From the NCBI GenBank assembly GCA_965222935.1, contig CBDCVA010000002.1, positions 2,170,001-2,234,000 on the forward strand: DNA of 64,000 nucleotides, in the 5' to 3' direction. The notes below the pieces were generated by a model that was not told where the DNA came from, made no database searches, and saw only the letters and a program-made list of their open reading frames with translations. The stretch is from CBDCVA01 sp965222935 [NCBI: Candidatus Latescibacterota bacterium] (GTDB lineage Bacteria > Latescibacterota > CBDCVA01). Shown here piece by piece: positions 52,871 to 60,428 of this stretch (within the stretch, counting starts at the first letter, position 1; each line of letters opens with the position of its first letter). A program made the translations under genes and the position numbers.

Positions 52871-52900
52871 CTGCTGGCGGCGCTGGCGGATCTGCCGTAA
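52871..52900 (+). pseudogene. 30 bp relic of a UxuA-like gene 3' end
   Basis: Encodes LLAALADLP plus stop and matches 47527-47556, the end of the UxuA-like gene, at 27 of 30 positions. Like that gene end, it is followed at once by a copy of the dispersed repeat (copy e). It is interpreted as a fragment left by deletion, or carried by movement of the repeat. Confidence 0.6.
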
Positions 52901-52913
52901 TCCGGGGAGGGGA

Positions 52914-52956
52914 GACCCCACTCCCTGACCCCCTCCCCGCTGGCGGGGAGGGGGTC
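52914..52956 (-). repeat. dispersed GC-rich palindromic repeat, copy e
   Basis: ACCCCACTCCCTGACCCC-type block, CCCTCCCCGC, TG loop, GCGGGGAGGGGG. Orientation as in copies c and d. It lies between two copies of the same promoter-like element. Confidence 0.75.
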
Positions 52957-52994
52957 GAGAACGTCCAACGAGCGGATGGGGCGCGGTCCGGCGA

Positions 52995-53023
52995 TTGACA
53001 GCGCTCGAAGATGCTTCTACCTT
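52995..53023 (+). promoter_or_regulatory. promoter of the PhyH array
   Basis: TTGACA (52995-53000), 17 bp spacer, TACCTT (53018-53023), 53 bp before the first PhyH gene of the array. The flank CGATTGACAGCGCTCGAAG is shared with the copy at 52839. The partial dyad in the spacer could be an operator. Confidence 0.55.
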
Positions 53024-53075
53024 GGAGTGTACACATTGGATGGACGCGCATTGACCTGAGAGATGCCGGGGGAAG

Positions 53076-53942
53076 ATGATGGGAAACCAGTACGTCATGT
53101 CTGACGAGGAGAAGTATTTCTTCGATTTGACGGGATACCTCGTCATCGAGGGTGCGCTCACGCCCGAAGAGGTCTCCGAATGCAACGAGGTGATCGACCG
53201 GCACGCCGGTGGGACCGAAGCCCGGTCCAGCGAAGGCGGATCGGCTGCGTCCGGGGATAAAACCGACCGGCTGGGGTTGAGGGGGATGTTGGGCTGGTCT
53301 CCGCCCCATCGTGAACCGTTCCGCAGGCTTCTGGTCCATCCGGTGGTGGTATCCCGTCTCAACGAAGTGTGCGGCAAGGGATTCCGCCTCGACGACGAGC
53401 CGGTGGTGATCGGTGCGGAACAGGGGGCGGAGGGGATTCTGCTGCAAGGTTCGGGAGAGCCTTTCGACCCATCGACCTGGTACCATCAGCAGAATGGCCA
53501 AATCTTCTGTCGGGGTGTGACGGTCGCCTGGCAGCTCTACGACGTCAACGAAGGCGACGGAGGGTTCGCCATCGTCCCCGGAAGCCACAAGAACCGATTT
53601 CCCACGCCGCAGGGGGTCAGGACGGTCGAAAACGATATGGGGCTGGTGACGCAACCGGCGATGAAGGCGGGTGACGTCCTCTTCTATGCGGAGGCGGCTA
53701 CGCACGGCATCCTCCCCTGGAAGGGTAAGGGGCCCTGGAGATCGCTTCTCTACGAGTACGGCTCCCGTGCCGTGGCGCGCGCCGTGGGGCGGTTTTTCAC
53801 TCCGGAGGAGCGCCATGGAGACTGGACGAAGGAGTTGACGCCCGAGCAACACTCCCTTCTCTACGGGCCGGGGCACCGCACGGGGGGCAAGAAGCGGTTC
53901 GCTCTGGAATCCGATGGAAAGGCGGTCTGGCTTGCCGAGTGA
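53076..53942 (+). CDS. PhyH-fold oxygenase, array type A, with H-x-Q in place of H-x-D
   Basis: 288 residues; ATG 53076 or 53079, with GGGGGAAG upstream. The PhyH fold is clear: DLTGYLVIEGALTPEE at the start, IVPGSHKNRF, a distal histidine (His210, EAATHGILPW) and an arginine (Arg222, WRSLLYEYGSRA). At the metal HxD position the sequence is WYHQQNG (His137-Gln138-Gln139-Asn140), 34 residues before the His of PGSH, so the aspartate ligand is missing. It may be inactive, bind metal differently or do other chemistry. It is the first gene of an array of five related loci. Confidence 0.82.
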   Translation: MMGNQYVMSDEEKYFFDLTGYLVIEGALTPEEVSECNEVIDRHAGGTEARSSEGGSAASGDKTDRLGLRGMLGWSPPHREPFRRLLVHPVVVSRLNEVCGKGFRLDDEPVVIGAEQGAEGILLQGSGEPFDPSTWYHQQNGQIFCRGVTVAWQLYDVNEGDGGFAIVPGSHKNRFPTPQGVRTVENDMGLVTQPAMKAGDVLFYAEAATHGILPWKGKGPWRSLLYEYGSRAVARAVGRFFTPEERHGDWTKELTPEQHSLLYGPGHRTGGKKRFALESDGKAVWLAE

Positions 53943-54017
53943 GGCCCCGACGGATCGGGGGATCTCGACGTCGATCCGCAGCGTGCCCTTGAATGCGGCG
54001 GGGAGAGGAAGGTGAAA

Positions 54018-54896
54018 ATGGATGAGCAGGAACGCTACTTCTGGGACCTGACCGGATACCTGGTCGTCAGGAACGTGCTCACGCCCGACGAGCTTGCCGC
54101 CGCCAACGAGGCGGTCGATCACTACGCGGATCGGATTCGAGTCGGTGAAGACAATCTGCTTGCCATGGGTTCACAAGCCCTGCTGGGTACCGGGCGCCCC
54201 ACGCTGAGTGGGTTCTTGGATTGGGAGAAGCCGTATTGCGAACCCTTCCGCCATATGCTGGCGCATCCGGCGGCTGTCACGCGCCTGAACGTGATGTGCG
54301 GAAAGAGATTTCGGCTGGAGGGGCCGACGATGATTCTCGGTGTGAAAGGCACCGAAGGCCTGGCGCTCCACGGTAGCGGGGAAGTCCACAGGTCCTGGGT
54401 GGCCTATCACCACCAGAACGGCGTTCCCTACTGCGGCGGTGTCACGGCCACCTGGCAACTGACCGACGTCAACGAAGGCGATGGCGGGTTCGTCTGTGTG
54501 CCGGGCAGCCATAAATCCCAGTACGCCATGCCCGAGGGGGTGCGGACGTGCGATGACGACCTGGGCGTGGTCGTACAACCGGTGATGAAGGCCGGCGACC
54601 TGCTCTTCTTCATGGACGGTGCTCAGACGCACGGCACACTCGGTTGGAGAAGCGACAAGCCCCGCCGGTCCGTCCTCTTCAAATACACGTCGGAGAGTTC
54701 ACCCCGCGGCCGTCCGAAAGGAGGCCTGGCCCCTGCCGACTTCTGGTGGGGCGAAGAAGTCGTGACAGATATGACTGAAGCACAGCGCGCCGTCATGTGC
54801 GCCCCCTACTCCAATCATCATGGTGAGATTCCCTTTCTCTCCGTAGACGAAGACGGCACGGTTCGGATCGAGGAATCGGGGAAGGATGGGCATTAG
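54018..54896 (+). CDS. PhyH-fold oxygenase, array type B copy 1, with H-x-Q motif
   Basis: 292 residues from ATG 54018 (MDEQER), 6 bp after the GGAAGG-type ribosome site; GTG 54012 is the alternative. The N-terminus DLTGYLVVRNVLTPDEL resembles type A, but the middle (YADRIRVGEDN, CGKRFRLEGP) differs. The metal region is AYHHQNGVPYCGG (His-His-Gln-Asn), with VPGSHKSQYA about 33 residues later, distal histidine in AQTHGTLGW and arginines in KPRRSVLFKY. Two further close copies follow at 55729 and 56805, and the sequence after its stop is repeated after the 57680 stop. Confidence 0.83.
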   Translation: MDEQERYFWDLTGYLVVRNVLTPDELAAANEAVDHYADRIRVGEDNLLAMGSQALLGTGRPTLSGFLDWEKPYCEPFRHMLAHPAAVTRLNVMCGKRFRLEGPTMILGVKGTEGLALHGSGEVHRSWVAYHHQNGVPYCGGVTATWQLTDVNEGDGGFVCVPGSHKSQYAMPEGVRTCDDDLGVVVQPVMKAGDLLFFMDGAQTHGTLGWRSDKPRRSVLFKYTSESSPRGRPKGGLAPADFWWGEEVVTDMTEAQRAVMCAPYSNHHGEIPFLSVDEDGTVRIEESGKDGH

Positions 54897-54919
54897 GGCT
54901 TGATTGAGTAAAGAGCGGC

Positions 54920-55654
54920 GCTGAAGCCTTCGCCCCACGCCGGGAGGGCGGGTCGGCTGCGTCCGGGGATAAAACCGACCGGCTGGAACTGAGGGGGATG
55001 CTGGGCTGGTTTCCGCCCCATCGTGAACCGTTCCGCAGGCTTCTGGTCCATCCGGTGGTGGTATCCCGTCTCAACGAAGTGTGCGGCAAGGGATTCCGCC
55101 TCGACGACGAGCCGGTGGTGATCGGTGCGGAACAGGGGGCGGAGGGGATTCTGCTGCGGGGTTCGGGAGAGCCTTTTGACCCATCGACCTGGTACCATCA
55201 GCAGAATGGCCAAATCTTCTGTCGGGGTGTGACGGTCGCCTGGCAGTTCTACGACGTCAACGAAGGCGACGGAGGGTTCGCCATCGTCCCCGGAAGCCAC
55301 AAGAACCGATTTCCCACACCGCGGGGGGTCAGGACGGTCGAGAACGATATGGGGCTGGTGACGCAACCGGTGATGAAGGCGGGTGACGTCCTCTTCTGTG
55401 CGGAGACAGCTACGCACGGCATCCTCCCCTGGAAGGGGGAGGGGCCTTGGAGATCGCTTCTCTACGAGTATGGCTCCCGTGCCGTGGCGCGCGCCGTGGG
55501 ACGGTTTTTCACCCCGGAGGAGCGCTATGGAGACTGGACGAAGGAGCTGACGCCCGAGCAACACTCCCTCCTCTATGGGCCGGGGCATCGCACCGGGAAC
55601 AAGAAGCGGTACGCTCTGGAATCCGATGGAAAGGCGGTCTGGCTTGTTGAGTGA
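54920..55654 (+). pseudogene. PhyH array type A, second copy, 5'-truncated
   Basis: From about 54950 it is nearly identical to the 3' three quarters of the 53076 gene, but the first ~55 codons are absent. The frame is open from 54917 and the first start codon is an internal ATG at 54998 (MLGWFPPHRE). WYHQQNG, VPGSHKNRF and ATHGILPW are intact. The join to unrelated sequence follows AGGGCTTGATTGAGTAAAG, which also follows the last type B gene. It is probably a by-product of tandem duplication; an internal-start product of 218 residues cannot be excluded. Confidence 0.75.
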
Positions 55655-55728
55655 GACCTCGATGGATCGGGGTTTCGCGACGTTGATCCGTAGCGCGCCC
55701 TTGAATGCGGCGGGGAGAGGGGATGAAA

Positions 55729-56628
55729 ATGGATGAGCAGGAACGCTACTTCTGGGACCTGACCGGATACCTGGTCGTCAGAAACGTGCTCACGCCCGAC
55801 GAACTTGCCGCCGCCAACGAGGCGATCGATCACTATGCGGATCGGATTCGAGTCGGTGAAGACAATCGGCTTGCCAGGGGTTCACAAGCCCTGCTGGGTA
55901 CCGGACGCCCCAAGCTGAGTGGGTTCCTGGAGTGGGAGAAGCCGTATTGCGAACCCTTCCGGAATATGCTGGCGCATCCGGCGGTCGTCGTGCGCCTCAA
56001 CGTGATGTGCGGAAAGAGATTCCGGTTGGAAGTTCCACTGATGATTGGCGGCGTGAAAGGCACCGAAGGTCTGGCACTCCATGGCGGCGGCACGCTCCAC
56101 GCAGCCCAGGGGACGACCTCGCCCACGGGCAAGCCGTTCTGGCCTTTCGTCGCCTATCATCATCAGAACGGCGTGCCCTACTGCGGCGGCGTTACGGTCA
56201 CCTGGCAACTGACCGACGTGAACGAAGACGATGGCGGATTCGTGTGCGTACCAGGGAGCCACAAGTCGAAGTATCCCGTGCCCCACGGCGTGCGGATGTG
56301 CGACGGCGACCTGGGCGTGGTTGAACAACCGGTGATGAAGGCCGGCGATGTGCTCTTCTTCATGGACGCTGCCCAGACACACGGTACGCATCCCTGGCGA
56401 AGCGACAAGCCCCGTCGGTCCATCCTCTTCAAATACGCGTCCCAGAGTTCCGTTCGCACCGGGCCGGCGCCGGACTTGGCCCCTCCCGACATCTGGTGGG
56501 GCGAAGAAGCCGTGACAGATATGACTGAAACACAGCGCGCCGTCATGTTCGGCCCCTACTCCAATCACCGTGGTCGAGTCCCCTTTCTCGCCGTAGACGA
56601 AGACGGCACGGTTCGGATCGAAGAATAG
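55729..56628 (+). CDS. PhyH-fold oxygenase, array type B copy 2, with H-x-Q motif
   Basis: 299 residues from ATG 55729 (MDEQER; ATG 55723 also possible) behind GGGGAGAGGGG. It is closely related to the 54018 product but carries an 11-residue insertion (AAQGTTSPTGK-type) before the metal region AYHHQNGVPYCGG. VPGSHKSKYP, AQTHGTHPW and KPRRSILFKY keep the other active-site positions. The same H-x-Q substitution in a diverged copy argues for selection on this motif. Confidence 0.83.
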   Translation: MDEQERYFWDLTGYLVVRNVLTPDELAAANEAIDHYADRIRVGEDNRLARGSQALLGTGRPKLSGFLEWEKPYCEPFRNMLAHPAVVVRLNVMCGKRFRLEVPLMIGGVKGTEGLALHGGGTLHAAQGTTSPTGKPFWPFVAYHHQNGVPYCGGVTVTWQLTDVNEDDGGFVCVPGSHKSKYPVPHGVRMCDGDLGVVEQPVMKAGDVLFFMDAAQTHGTHPWRSDKPRRSILFKYASQSSVRTGPAPDLAPPDIWWGEEAVTDMTETQRAVMFGPYSNHRGRVPFLAVDEDGTVRIEE

Positions 56629-56804
56629 ACGGAGGAGGTCATTAAAGAACTGTGAGTTTCCTTTCTTGATTTTAAGGAGATGTTGACCGTGCCCGTGCAA
56701 CCGCCTGCAATCATCAACCCTCATTTTTGTCTTTCCAGAGCCCCGTCTTCCGGCCCTTTCCCAGGAGGACAGGGATCTGGCGCCGAAAAGGGAAGGAGAT
56801 GCGA

Positions 56805-57680
56805 ATGGATGAGCAGGAACGCTACTTCTGGGACCTGACCGGATACCTGGTCGTCAGGAACGTGCTCACGCCCGACGAACTTGCCGCCGCTAACGAGGCG
56901 GTCGATCACTATGCGGATCGGATTCGAGTCGGTGAAGACAATCTGCTTGCCAGGGGTTCACAAGCCCTGCGGGGTAGTGGACGTCCCACGCTGGGTGGGT
57001 TGCTGGAATCGGAGAAGCCGTATTGCGAACCCTTCCGGAATATGCTGGCGCATCCGGCGGCTGTCACGCGCCTGAACGTGATGTGCGGAAAGAGATTCCG
57101 GCTGGAGGGGCCAACGATGATTCTTGGTGTGAAAGGCACCGAAGGCCTGGCGCTCCATGGCGCAGAATTCCACAGGCCCTGGGTGGCCTATCACCACCAG
57201 AACAGCGTCCCTTACTGCGGCGGCGTCACGGCCACCTGGCAACTGACCGACGTCAACGAAGGCGATGGCGGGTTCGTCTGTGTGCCGGGCAGCCATAAGT
57301 CCCAGTACGCCGTGCCCGAGGGGGTGCGGACGTGCGATGACGACCTGGGCGTGGTCGTACAACCGGTGATGAAGGCCGGCGATCTGCTCTTCTTCATGGA
57401 CTATGGTCAGACGCACGGCACACACGGCTGGAGAAGCGACAAGCCCCGCCGGTCCGTCCTCTTCAAATATACGTCGGAGAGTTCACCCCGCGGCCGTCCG
57501 AAAGGGGACCTGGCTCCTCCCGACTTCTGGTGGGATGAGGAAGTCGTGAAAGACATGACGGAAGAGCAGCGCGCCGTCATGTACGCCCCCTACTCCAATC
57601 ATCATGGCGAAGTTCCCTTTCTGACCGTGGATGAAAACGGTACTGTTCGGATCGAGGAATCGACGAAGGATGGACATTAG
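56805..57680 (+). CDS. PhyH-fold oxygenase, array type B copy 3, with H-x-Q motif
   Basis: 291 residues from ATG 56805 (MDEQER), 6 bp after GGAAGGAG; ATG 56799 directly abuts the ribosome site and is less likely. AYHHQNSVPYCGG replaces the HHQNG form, VPGSHKSQYA follows, and GQTHGTHGW and KPRRSVLFKY are kept. It is closer to copy 1 than to copy 2 in the C-terminal third. The upstream 176 bp (56629-56804) has a locally AT-rich stretch and a possible TTGACC, but no clear -10. Confidence 0.83.
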   Translation: MDEQERYFWDLTGYLVVRNVLTPDELAAANEAVDHYADRIRVGEDNLLARGSQALRGSGRPTLGGLLESEKPYCEPFRNMLAHPAAVTRLNVMCGKRFRLEGPTMILGVKGTEGLALHGAEFHRPWVAYHHQNSVPYCGGVTATWQLTDVNEGDGGFVCVPGSHKSQYAVPEGVRTCDDDLGVVVQPVMKAGDLLFFMDYGQTHGTHGWRSDKPRRSVLFKYTSESSPRGRPKGDLAPPDFWWDEEVVKDMTEEQRAVMYAPYSNHHGEVPFLTVDENGTVRIEESTKDGH

Positions 57681-58071
57681 GGCTTGATTGAGTAAAGAGC
57701 GGCACCGGAGAATTTGGCCCACCCGGGGGCGGGTCGGGAGTGTCAAACTTGACTCCGAAAGGAGTCCGATAGGCGCCTGCGCCCGATATGCCGTAGCTGG
57801 CCTGAAAGGCTGTTTCCGCAAGGGATTGGAGCCCGAGCGGCACTTGAGCAAGACGATCGAGCCGCGATCCGTGAGCGCGTACACCGACCGGATCGATTGC
57901 ACTCTGTCGATACGAAGTGTACGCAGTGCTGATAGAAGGCTGCAACGCAAGCTCGACGCCCCCTGAGGCCGTCCTTCCTAGTCGCGAGACCTCCCTCGCG
58001 ACGGGAACCGGACCACGGGGCAAGACGGGCCGGTTCCCGGCATGACCGTTGTCCGATCGCGCCAAGCCGCG
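57681..58071. other. intergenic region with large hairpins between array and nuclease gene
   Basis: 391 bp without a convincing gene. It begins with TTGATTGAGTAAAGAGCGGC, repeated from after 54896. It contains GACTCC-GAAA-GGAGTC (57751-57766). Two larger perfect inverted repeats follow: GTCGCGAG/CTCGCGAC (57981-57988, 57995-58002), then CGGGAACCGG/CCGGTTCCCG (58002-58011, 58030-58039). The last two lie just beyond the nuclease gene's stop and may end its transcript, although U-tracts are lacking. Confidence 0.4.
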
Positions 58072-59139
58072 CTACGCCTCGACCCCACCGCGCCTGATTT
58101 CCCGCCACGCATCATGCACATCGTTCGCGAGCGCAGTGAGTGCCTCCTTGTGCATCTCCCATTTCTTTTTGTCCAACAGACAGTACCATTGCTCCGAGAC
58201 CCGCTTCGTCGTCGTCGCATTGGGTGGTTTCTCGAATTCGAATGGGATTGTCTCTCTCTTGTCTTGAAACTTCTCCAAACAAACGTCGACCGCTCCCGGA
58301 TAGAACGTGACACGTATCATGCCGCGTTGGGCGATCACTACCGAGTGGGAGCCGGAAACATTGACATTGTCGGGCAGCGTGATCTTGGGTAGGTAAAAGG
58401 TGATGCCTGTCTTCGTTGCGTGGCTGTTAAAGGCGATGCTTAGGGCTTTGACCGCATCCTGCCAGAGGCCGTCCACGTCCAGTTCTCCGGCCCGCTCGGC
58501 GAGTATACGGTGGCGCTCCGCGAAACTTTGCCTTAGCCTAAAACCGACATTGCGAGCCTCGACGCTTCTTTCAACCTGCCTAGCGAGAAGCATTCTGTCT
58601 CCGCATTGGTATCCGTGAAACGTCAAGAGAAGAACATCTATCCCCCTCTCCACCAGGAAATCCACCATGCGTTGCGCTCGAGCGTCGGTGCCGAGGCCGA
58701 ATAGCACCATTCTCGTCGGCCTCAAGGAAATCAATTGTTCTCCCTGCCGGTCGCGATACCACGATTCAAAATCATCTATCTTGTCAACGTCGTTCTTACC
58801 CGAGTGATTGACGATGTAAGTCGCCAGTTCGGTTTCCGTCAGGGATTCCAGATAGGAGCAATAGTCAATGGCCTGTGCTACGGCGTCCCGCGTGAGCTTT
58901 TCTCGCTTTAACTCGAACACGACGAGCCTGCCGTCTTCGTCCACGCCAAGCAGATCGAGAAAGCCGCCGTCGACCGGCGTCTGACGGCCCACCAGCGTCA
59001 GGCCCGGCATCAGCAGATCCGGGTTCCTGACCAGCACCTCCTCCAGCAAGAGCTCCGTTTCCATCCGATTGGTCGACTCCACCGGTTCTGCGGCTTTCGA
59101 AGGGTCGTCGATCTCCCATATCCTGATATCGTATTTCAT
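58072..59139 (-). CDS. NucS/DUF91-type endonuclease-like protein
   Basis: 355 residues from ATG 59139 (MKYDIRIW), with GGTGAGG upstream. Residues about 55-100 carry the restriction-endonuclease-like core seen in NucS/RecB-family nucleases: GGFLDLLGVDEDGRLVVFELKREKL has the D...ExK metal-site pattern, followed by a Q-type helix AVAQAIDYCSYL. The remaining ~230 residues are a separate mixed domain of unknown fold. It may act in DNA repair or in defence against foreign DNA. It lies beside an integrase relic and tRNA-Leu, so it may be cargo of an integrated element. Confidence 0.78.
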   Translation of the reverse strand: MKYDIRIWEIDDPSKAAEPVESTNRMETELLLEEVLVRNPDLLMPGLTLVGRQTPVDGGFLDLLGVDEDGRLVVFELKREKLTRDAVAQAIDYCSYLESLTETELATYIVNHSGKNDVDKIDDFESWYRDRQGEQLISLRPTRMVLFGLGTDARAQRMVDFLVERGIDVLLLTFHGYQCGDRMLLARQVERSVEARNVGFRLRQSFAERHRILAERAGELDVDGLWQDAVKALSIAFNSHATKTGITFYLPKITLPDNVNVSGSHSVVIAQRGMIRVTFYPGAVDVCLEKFQDKRETIPFEFEKPPNATTTKRVSEQWYCLLDKKKWEMHKEALTALANDVHDAWREIRRGGVEA

Positions 59140-59403
59140 GCCCTCACCCCGGATTCCCCGCCTCTGGCTCGACATCAATACACGTAACCTTAAGGTTACG
59201 CCACGATGATCCGGTCGGGGTCTCGGCTGCTGCCTGCATTCGGTCCAAAAAAACCCATTGAGCCATTATCGGCAAACCCGGTGTTTCTCGATCCTGCCAG
59301 CCCTGCGGCGCCGCCATTGCACGATGATGGTCGGCGCGGACACGGAACACGGTCAGAACCGGTTCACTTTGTCTATGTCGGTGACGGCGGGCTTCGTTCC
59401 ATC

Positions 59404-59940
59404 TTACGTCGTCTTGTCGCACGATGTCGAAACAGCGCCTTCGCGGTTCCGATCTTTCTCGGGAGGGATGTTCTGCGGATCGAGCTGAACGGCCCGCATC
59501 TTCCTGCCGTTCAGCCGATCCGGTTCCCTGCCGTCACCGGCGCCGTCCGCCTCGACCGACAACGGCGGAGGCTCGGCCCGGTACCCCATCACGCCTGCGA
59601 TGACGCTGGCCGCCTGCGCGGCGGCAGCCTGCAAGGCGTTGTCGTCGAGATGGGCGTAGATCGCGACCGTCGCTAGACGGGTGTGCCCGAGCAGCCGCCC
59701 GACGGTGGGCAGCCCGACGCCGTTCATGACGCCTTGCGAGGTCCAGTTGTGCCGCAAATCGTGGATGCGCACGCCTCGCAATTCCGCTTCGTTCCGAACG
59801 CGGGTCCAGAAGTTGTAGAGCTTCGACGATGTGAGATCGTCGGGAAAGACAAAGCATCGGCGATGCGTCGGGAGTGGCCGACGAGCGGATGAGGCGCGGT
59901 CTACCCCTTCGACCGCGTGCCCGGCGGTGTTAACAGGGCT
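59404..59940 (-). pseudogene. tyrosine recombinase (phage-type integrase), C-terminal fragment
   Basis: Only the catalytic C-terminal part is recognisable: FPDDLTSSKLYNFWTRV, then IHDLRHNWTSQGV (HxxR box), LPTVGRLLGHTRLATVAIYAHL (second histidine and nucleophile tyrosine). The N-terminal core-binding domain and first catalytic arginine are missing; upstream the frame runs into the tRNA-Leu gene at 59942. A degraded integrase directly at a tRNA 3' end is the classic footprint of site-specific integration. Confidence 0.8.
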
Positions 59941-59941
59941 T

Positions 59942-60028
59942 TGGTGCCGAAGGCCGGACTTGAACCGGCACGGGGTTACCCCCACTGCCCCCTCAAGACA
60001 GCGTGTCTACCAATTCCACCACTTCGGC
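59942..60028 (-). tRNA. tRNA-Leu (anticodon GAG)
   Basis: Minus strand, 87 nt including encoded CCA (59944-59942). The acceptor GCCGAAG (60028-60022) pairs with CTTCGGC. The D-arm has GGAATTGGTAGAC, and the anticodon stem CUGUC/GGCAG encloses loop UUGAGGG with anticodon GAG (reads CUC/CUU). There is a long variable arm (GGGGGTAACCCC) as expected for leucine, and a TTCAAGT T-loop. It lies 16 bp downstream of secG. Confidence 0.93.
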
Positions 60029-60044
60029 ATCGAAGCACCGATAC

Positions 60045-60428
60045 CTATTCACCGGGTGACTTTTGGGCCTCAGGCGCCCCCGTTGGGGTTATGGGCGTCG
60101 TGGCGTCCGGGACCTGGAAGGGCAGAGCGGATGCGGGGCTGCTCTCGAGGCGTCGCCGTTCGAGCTCACGCAAGGTCGCGCTTTGACGCTCCGAAAGCGT
60201 CTCGCGAGGGAGCATGTCCTGCGCCAGGCAGATTAGCAGAAACACGGCCGCGAGGATGGCGGTCAGCTTGGTGAGAAACGTCCCCGCGCCGCGCCCGCCG
60301 AAGACGACACCCGAACCGCTCCCGCCGAAGGCCGATGCCAGTCCACGCCCTTTTCCGGCCTGGACCAGAATTGAGCCCACCAGCCCCACTGAAATGAGCA
60401 CCTGGAGAACGGTCAGCAGTCCATGCAT
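60045..60428 (-). CDS. secG: preprotein translocase subunit SecG
   Basis: 127 residues; inner-membrane subunit of SecYEG. It has two transmembrane segments (about 4-24, LLTVLQVLISVGLVGSILVQ, and about 50-70, FLTKLTAILAAVFLLICLAQ) joined by the characteristic Gly/Ser/Phe-rich GRGLASAFGGSGSG loop. A C-terminal tail of about 55 charged and Pro/Thr-rich residues is longer than in enteric SecG. It overlaps the end of tpiA by 16 bp and is last in the gap-pgk-tpiA-secG operon, a common arrangement in bacteria. Confidence 0.93.
   Translation of the reverse strand: MHGLLTVLQVLISVGLVGSILVQAGKGRGLASAFGGSGSGVVFGGRGAGTFLTKLTAILAAVFLLICLAQDMLPRETLSERQSATLRELERRRLESSPASALPFQVPDATTPITPTGAPEAQKSPGE

Noticed and set aside
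31193-52956. CRISPR array suspicion from recurring GC-rich repeats
   Set aside because: Copies are kilobases apart, in both orientations, with no regular spacers and no cas genes.
52542-54122. Minus-strand open frame of 526 codons spanning the membrane-protein end and first PhyH gene
   Set aside because: Crosses two clear plus-strand genes, a promoter and a repeat, and has no family pattern; the similar minus frame at 54893-55588 is simply the same antisense of a duplicated gene.
57688-57966. Plus-strand 92-codon frame between the PhyH array and the nuclease gene
   Set aside because: No ribosome site of note, no recognisable motif, and it begins within sequence duplicated from the array; listed as intergenic.
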